Part shown: piece by piece, positions 61,586 to 64,000 of the stretch
How the letters are laid out: each line of letters opens with the position of its first letter
Numbering within the stretch: position 1 is the first letter of the stretch
Origin: Actinomucor elegans
Taxonomy: Eukaryota > Mucoromycota > Mucoromycetes > Mucorales > Mucoraceae
Length of the DNA stretch: 64,000 nucleotides
Assembly: GCA_026027325.1 (NCBI GenBank)
Contig: JAMSLZ010000014.1
Coordinates: 682,001-746,000, forward strand
Direction: 5' to 3'
Notes under the pieces: generated by a model
The model's database searches: none
Told to the model about the DNA's origin: nothing
The model's input: only the letters and a program-made list of their open reading frames with translations
Made by a program: the position numbers and the translations under genes

Positions 61586-64000
61586 TTAAAATATAAGGAC
61601 ATTATTTGCTAGGTAATCTTCTCCAAAGACATTTTTAAGTAGAGGTTTACAGCAGCAATCTATCATTGGTTCAGGGCCGCAGAGCAATGTTATCTTAGAG
61701 CACATATCATCATCTCTTTTGAAAGGAAATAAAAAGGTTTCCAGTTCTTCGATACAAAGGCGCCCAATGCCACCAGTCCACTGCATTTCTTCCGAAGGTG
61801 ATTCTGTCAAGATATATCTAATCGACAAGAAGTATATAAGTATACATGAGTCCAGTCTGCACACTTGACATCTGATTGTCATAATAAATACCTCACTCGG
61901 AATTGATCGGGACCATATTTTTGTTCCAAAACATTCAATTCATCGTAGAACATGATTTCATCTATAGATCTAGCACAATAGATAAGTGAAACTAAAGGCC
62001 TGTCCTCTTCCTTATCGCGCTCTAAAGCTTGAATTAATTGCCACATGGGAGTGATACCCGTGCCACCTGCAATCATACCTATTTGTCGGGTATGACGATG
62101 ACGATTCTGGATAGAGATATCCCCGTTTCCATGATATTCAATTTCCCCAACAGGCCCTTTGAAGCTCACTGGCTCTCCAATACGGATCTGGTCCAAAGAA
62201 GTTGTGAGTTTACCTCCTGGAACGCTATTGAAAGGGAAATAGATTTTGATGACGAACTCGATTATTCTATTGCACACCCTACTAGGCGTATAAGCGCGTA
62301 TCACCATCTTGGGCTTAGGAGATTGATCATTGATATCTTCTTGAAGCTTGATGTAAACATGCATGCCTGTTGGTAATGATAAAATCTCATTATGGGGTAC
62401 ATCATCGGGCATTTTGAAAGTAAACTTGCGCATAGTAGGTGTAATGTAGTCTTTTTTCTGTAAAATAAGATTCTTCCAAGCACGAGCATTAAAATAAGGG
62501 GTAGCGAGTTCATTAGAGACCAAAGGACCTGTTTTAATAGTAGATTTTAAAGGAGCCACCACTGGTAAAGCAACGGTAGAAACTTCTTCTTTGTTAGGAG
62601 CTTCTTGAATATGCCCAATAAGGTATTTTTGCAGCATATCTTTGGCTTTCTGGGAGTGAATAGCGTCAAACTCCTCAGTACAATCAGCACCAGTGGCAAG
62701 CAAAATACTAGAAGCTCCACCAGGATGTGTTTCAAGAAAAGATGTGCAGTCATAGACAAAATTATCATAGATTAGCCAGCAATCGTCTTCTGTGGTATGC
62801 TTGACTGCTTCTTCTAACGTATACGTCTTAAGACCGGTTTTTTGGATATCATTGGCATTAATGTCTTTATTCTTTGGAGTAGGCTGAACTTTATGTTCGT
62901 TATCTTCTTCCATCCAGCCAGGCAAGTCAATACCAATCAGAGTTTTATCGCCTGGAAGCGTCGTGGGATGTTGAAATACAAGAGATAGGGTAGGTTCTCG
63001 TATCAGATGAACGCGAATACGGTACCAGCAGTTATTGAGCATACCCATTAAAGACCAAGTTGGGTCTCTAGGCTGAGAATTGTTTTCGTCATTCCAGCTT
63101 TTGAGACATATTTCTTTTACTCCAAGCAAATCAGCCACCGGAATATCAAGAGACCAATGCACCCAGGTCCAGTAACGCGTTGATTTGTAGGAAGCACTAG
63201 ATTGATTTTTGCTGTTTTTGCTGTTGATGAGTGTACCAAAGTTTTCAGCAGCATAACGATCTGCATCTTCCTTCATAGTGTGATGGATCGTTGCCATCTT
63301 CCAAGTTTTGCCGTCATCTAGTGTGATTTCACATCGAGTTACTTTCCGGTTACTACCGCCATAAGCATAGCCCTTAAGAGTTACCACTTGTGTGAGATCG
63401 CCCAAAGCAATTTTGGTACCATGAAAAGGCGCTGCGATGACACTATTAATATTCAAATCATAAACAGAGTAATCGGGGTTGCTCCACCAGTTTTCAGCAG
63501 TAGCTTGTTCAGCGTTAAGAACATATGGAGGAAAGACCTTATTGTCAGCATCTTGAAACGGATTTTGAGATACATGAGTAGTGGCTTCAATTTTTGCTAG
63601 CCATTTAACGCTGCGGCCTCCTATGCAACCAGGCACAATGCATCGAACAGGATAGCCGTGGTCGTAAGGCAATGGCTCTCCATTCATTTTGTAAGCAATC
63701 AATACATCATATTCAGCAGACATGGCACGATTGGCTGTTATAGAGGTACCATATGCACCCTATGAATAAGTAAGTAAATCAGCTACATAAAATTACGTGT
63801 ATGTTAGTTGAGTTACCTTTGCAGTATTGTCATTTCCATCCATACAAATATGGAGTGCTTCAGGTTTAAGTCCTTCTGCAAATGTATCAATGACGTCTCG
63901 AAGGAATACACCAGTCCAGTAGGCAGTGCCAACTCCTAAGAGATTTAACGTAGTTTTTAGTAATCAATAAGAGCCTTGTTATAGTATTCTAGTACCTGCT
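61586..64000 (-). CDS. niaD: Nitrate reductase [NAD(P)H], 5' end outside window
   Basis: Reduces nitrate to nitrite in the cytosol. The visible part starts inside the molybdopterin domain (VGTAYWTGVFLRDVIDTF, GAYGTSITANRAMS, then YPVRCIVPGCIGGRSVKWL and the SUOX-type dimerisation domain with RDPTWSLMGMLNNCWYRI). Then come a hinge, a cytochrome b5 haem domain (YTLEEAVKHTTEDDCWLIYD, FLETHPGGASSILL, both axial His present), the FAD domain (RAYTPSRV, PGGKLTTSLDQI) and the NAD(P)H domain (IAGGTGITPMWQLI; LLCGPEPMIDCCCKPLL), ending NNVLIF. Short introns are present near 61820-61890, 63763-63818 and 63937-63995. The conserved molybdenum-binding Cys would be upstream of the window. It is followed about 500 bp later by NiR. 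Confidence 0.96.

Overview
The window looks like nuclear DNA of an early-diverging filamentous fungus, most likely a member of the Mucorales. The intergenic DNA is AT-rich. Almost every gene is split by short (about 40-80 bp) GT-AG introns with TACTAAT-like branch points. The genes are fungal (RIM15, TUP1, a Pcl-type cyclin, a three-domain nitrate reductase). Relics of Ty3/gypsy and LINE elements are present, and poly(A)/poly(T) tracts are common. The species cannot be named from the sequence. Exon joins below were worked out by eye from splice sites and reading frame.

Layout. 0-6 kb: a partial coiled-coil protein, a PP2C phosphatase, a Pcl/Clg1-type cyclin and tRNA 2'-phosphotransferase. 6-9 kb: gene-poor DNA with a decayed Ty3/gypsy integrase. 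9-15 kb: a secreted M28 aminopeptidase, beta-COP and dihydrofolate reductase. 16-19 kb: the mitochondrial F1-ATPase beta and delta genes, head to head on a shared promoter. 19-28 kb: mostly intergenic, with a CP2/Grainyhead transcription factor. 28-32 kb: the TUP1 corepressor, a tetraspanin and cytochrome c oxidase subunit VIa. 33.3 kb: tRNA-Lys(UUU). 34.6-38.4 kb: a large acidic, partly disordered protein that may be Mus7/MMS22-like. 38.5-39 kb: a LINE reverse-transcriptase relic. 39.4-47.3 kb: a RIM15-type kinase with a C-terminal receiver domain. 48-50 kb: a C2-domain protein with a proline-rich tail. 52.4-54.9 kb: a multi-pass membrane protein and a small uncharacterised protein. 57.8-64 kb: nitrite reductase and nitrate reductase in tandem, the latter cut by the window edge.

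How genes relate. NiR and NR form a nitrate-assimilation cluster whose intergenic spacer is rich in GATA motifs. ATP2, ATP16 and COX6A are all nuclear-encoded OXPHOS genes, and the same 9-base element (ACGTCACCT) lies in the ATP2/ATP16 promoter and the COX6A promoter. RIM15, the PP2C, TUP1 and the CP2 factor are regulatory genes but are not clustered by function.

The least explained signal is a degenerate intergenic repeat. It has an ATGCTCAGAATAA / GCATCTATT core that recurs at about 140-171 bp spacing in short arrays near 15.6, 50.1-50.6, 56.4-56.8 and 57.3-57.6 kb, with single copies elsewhere.
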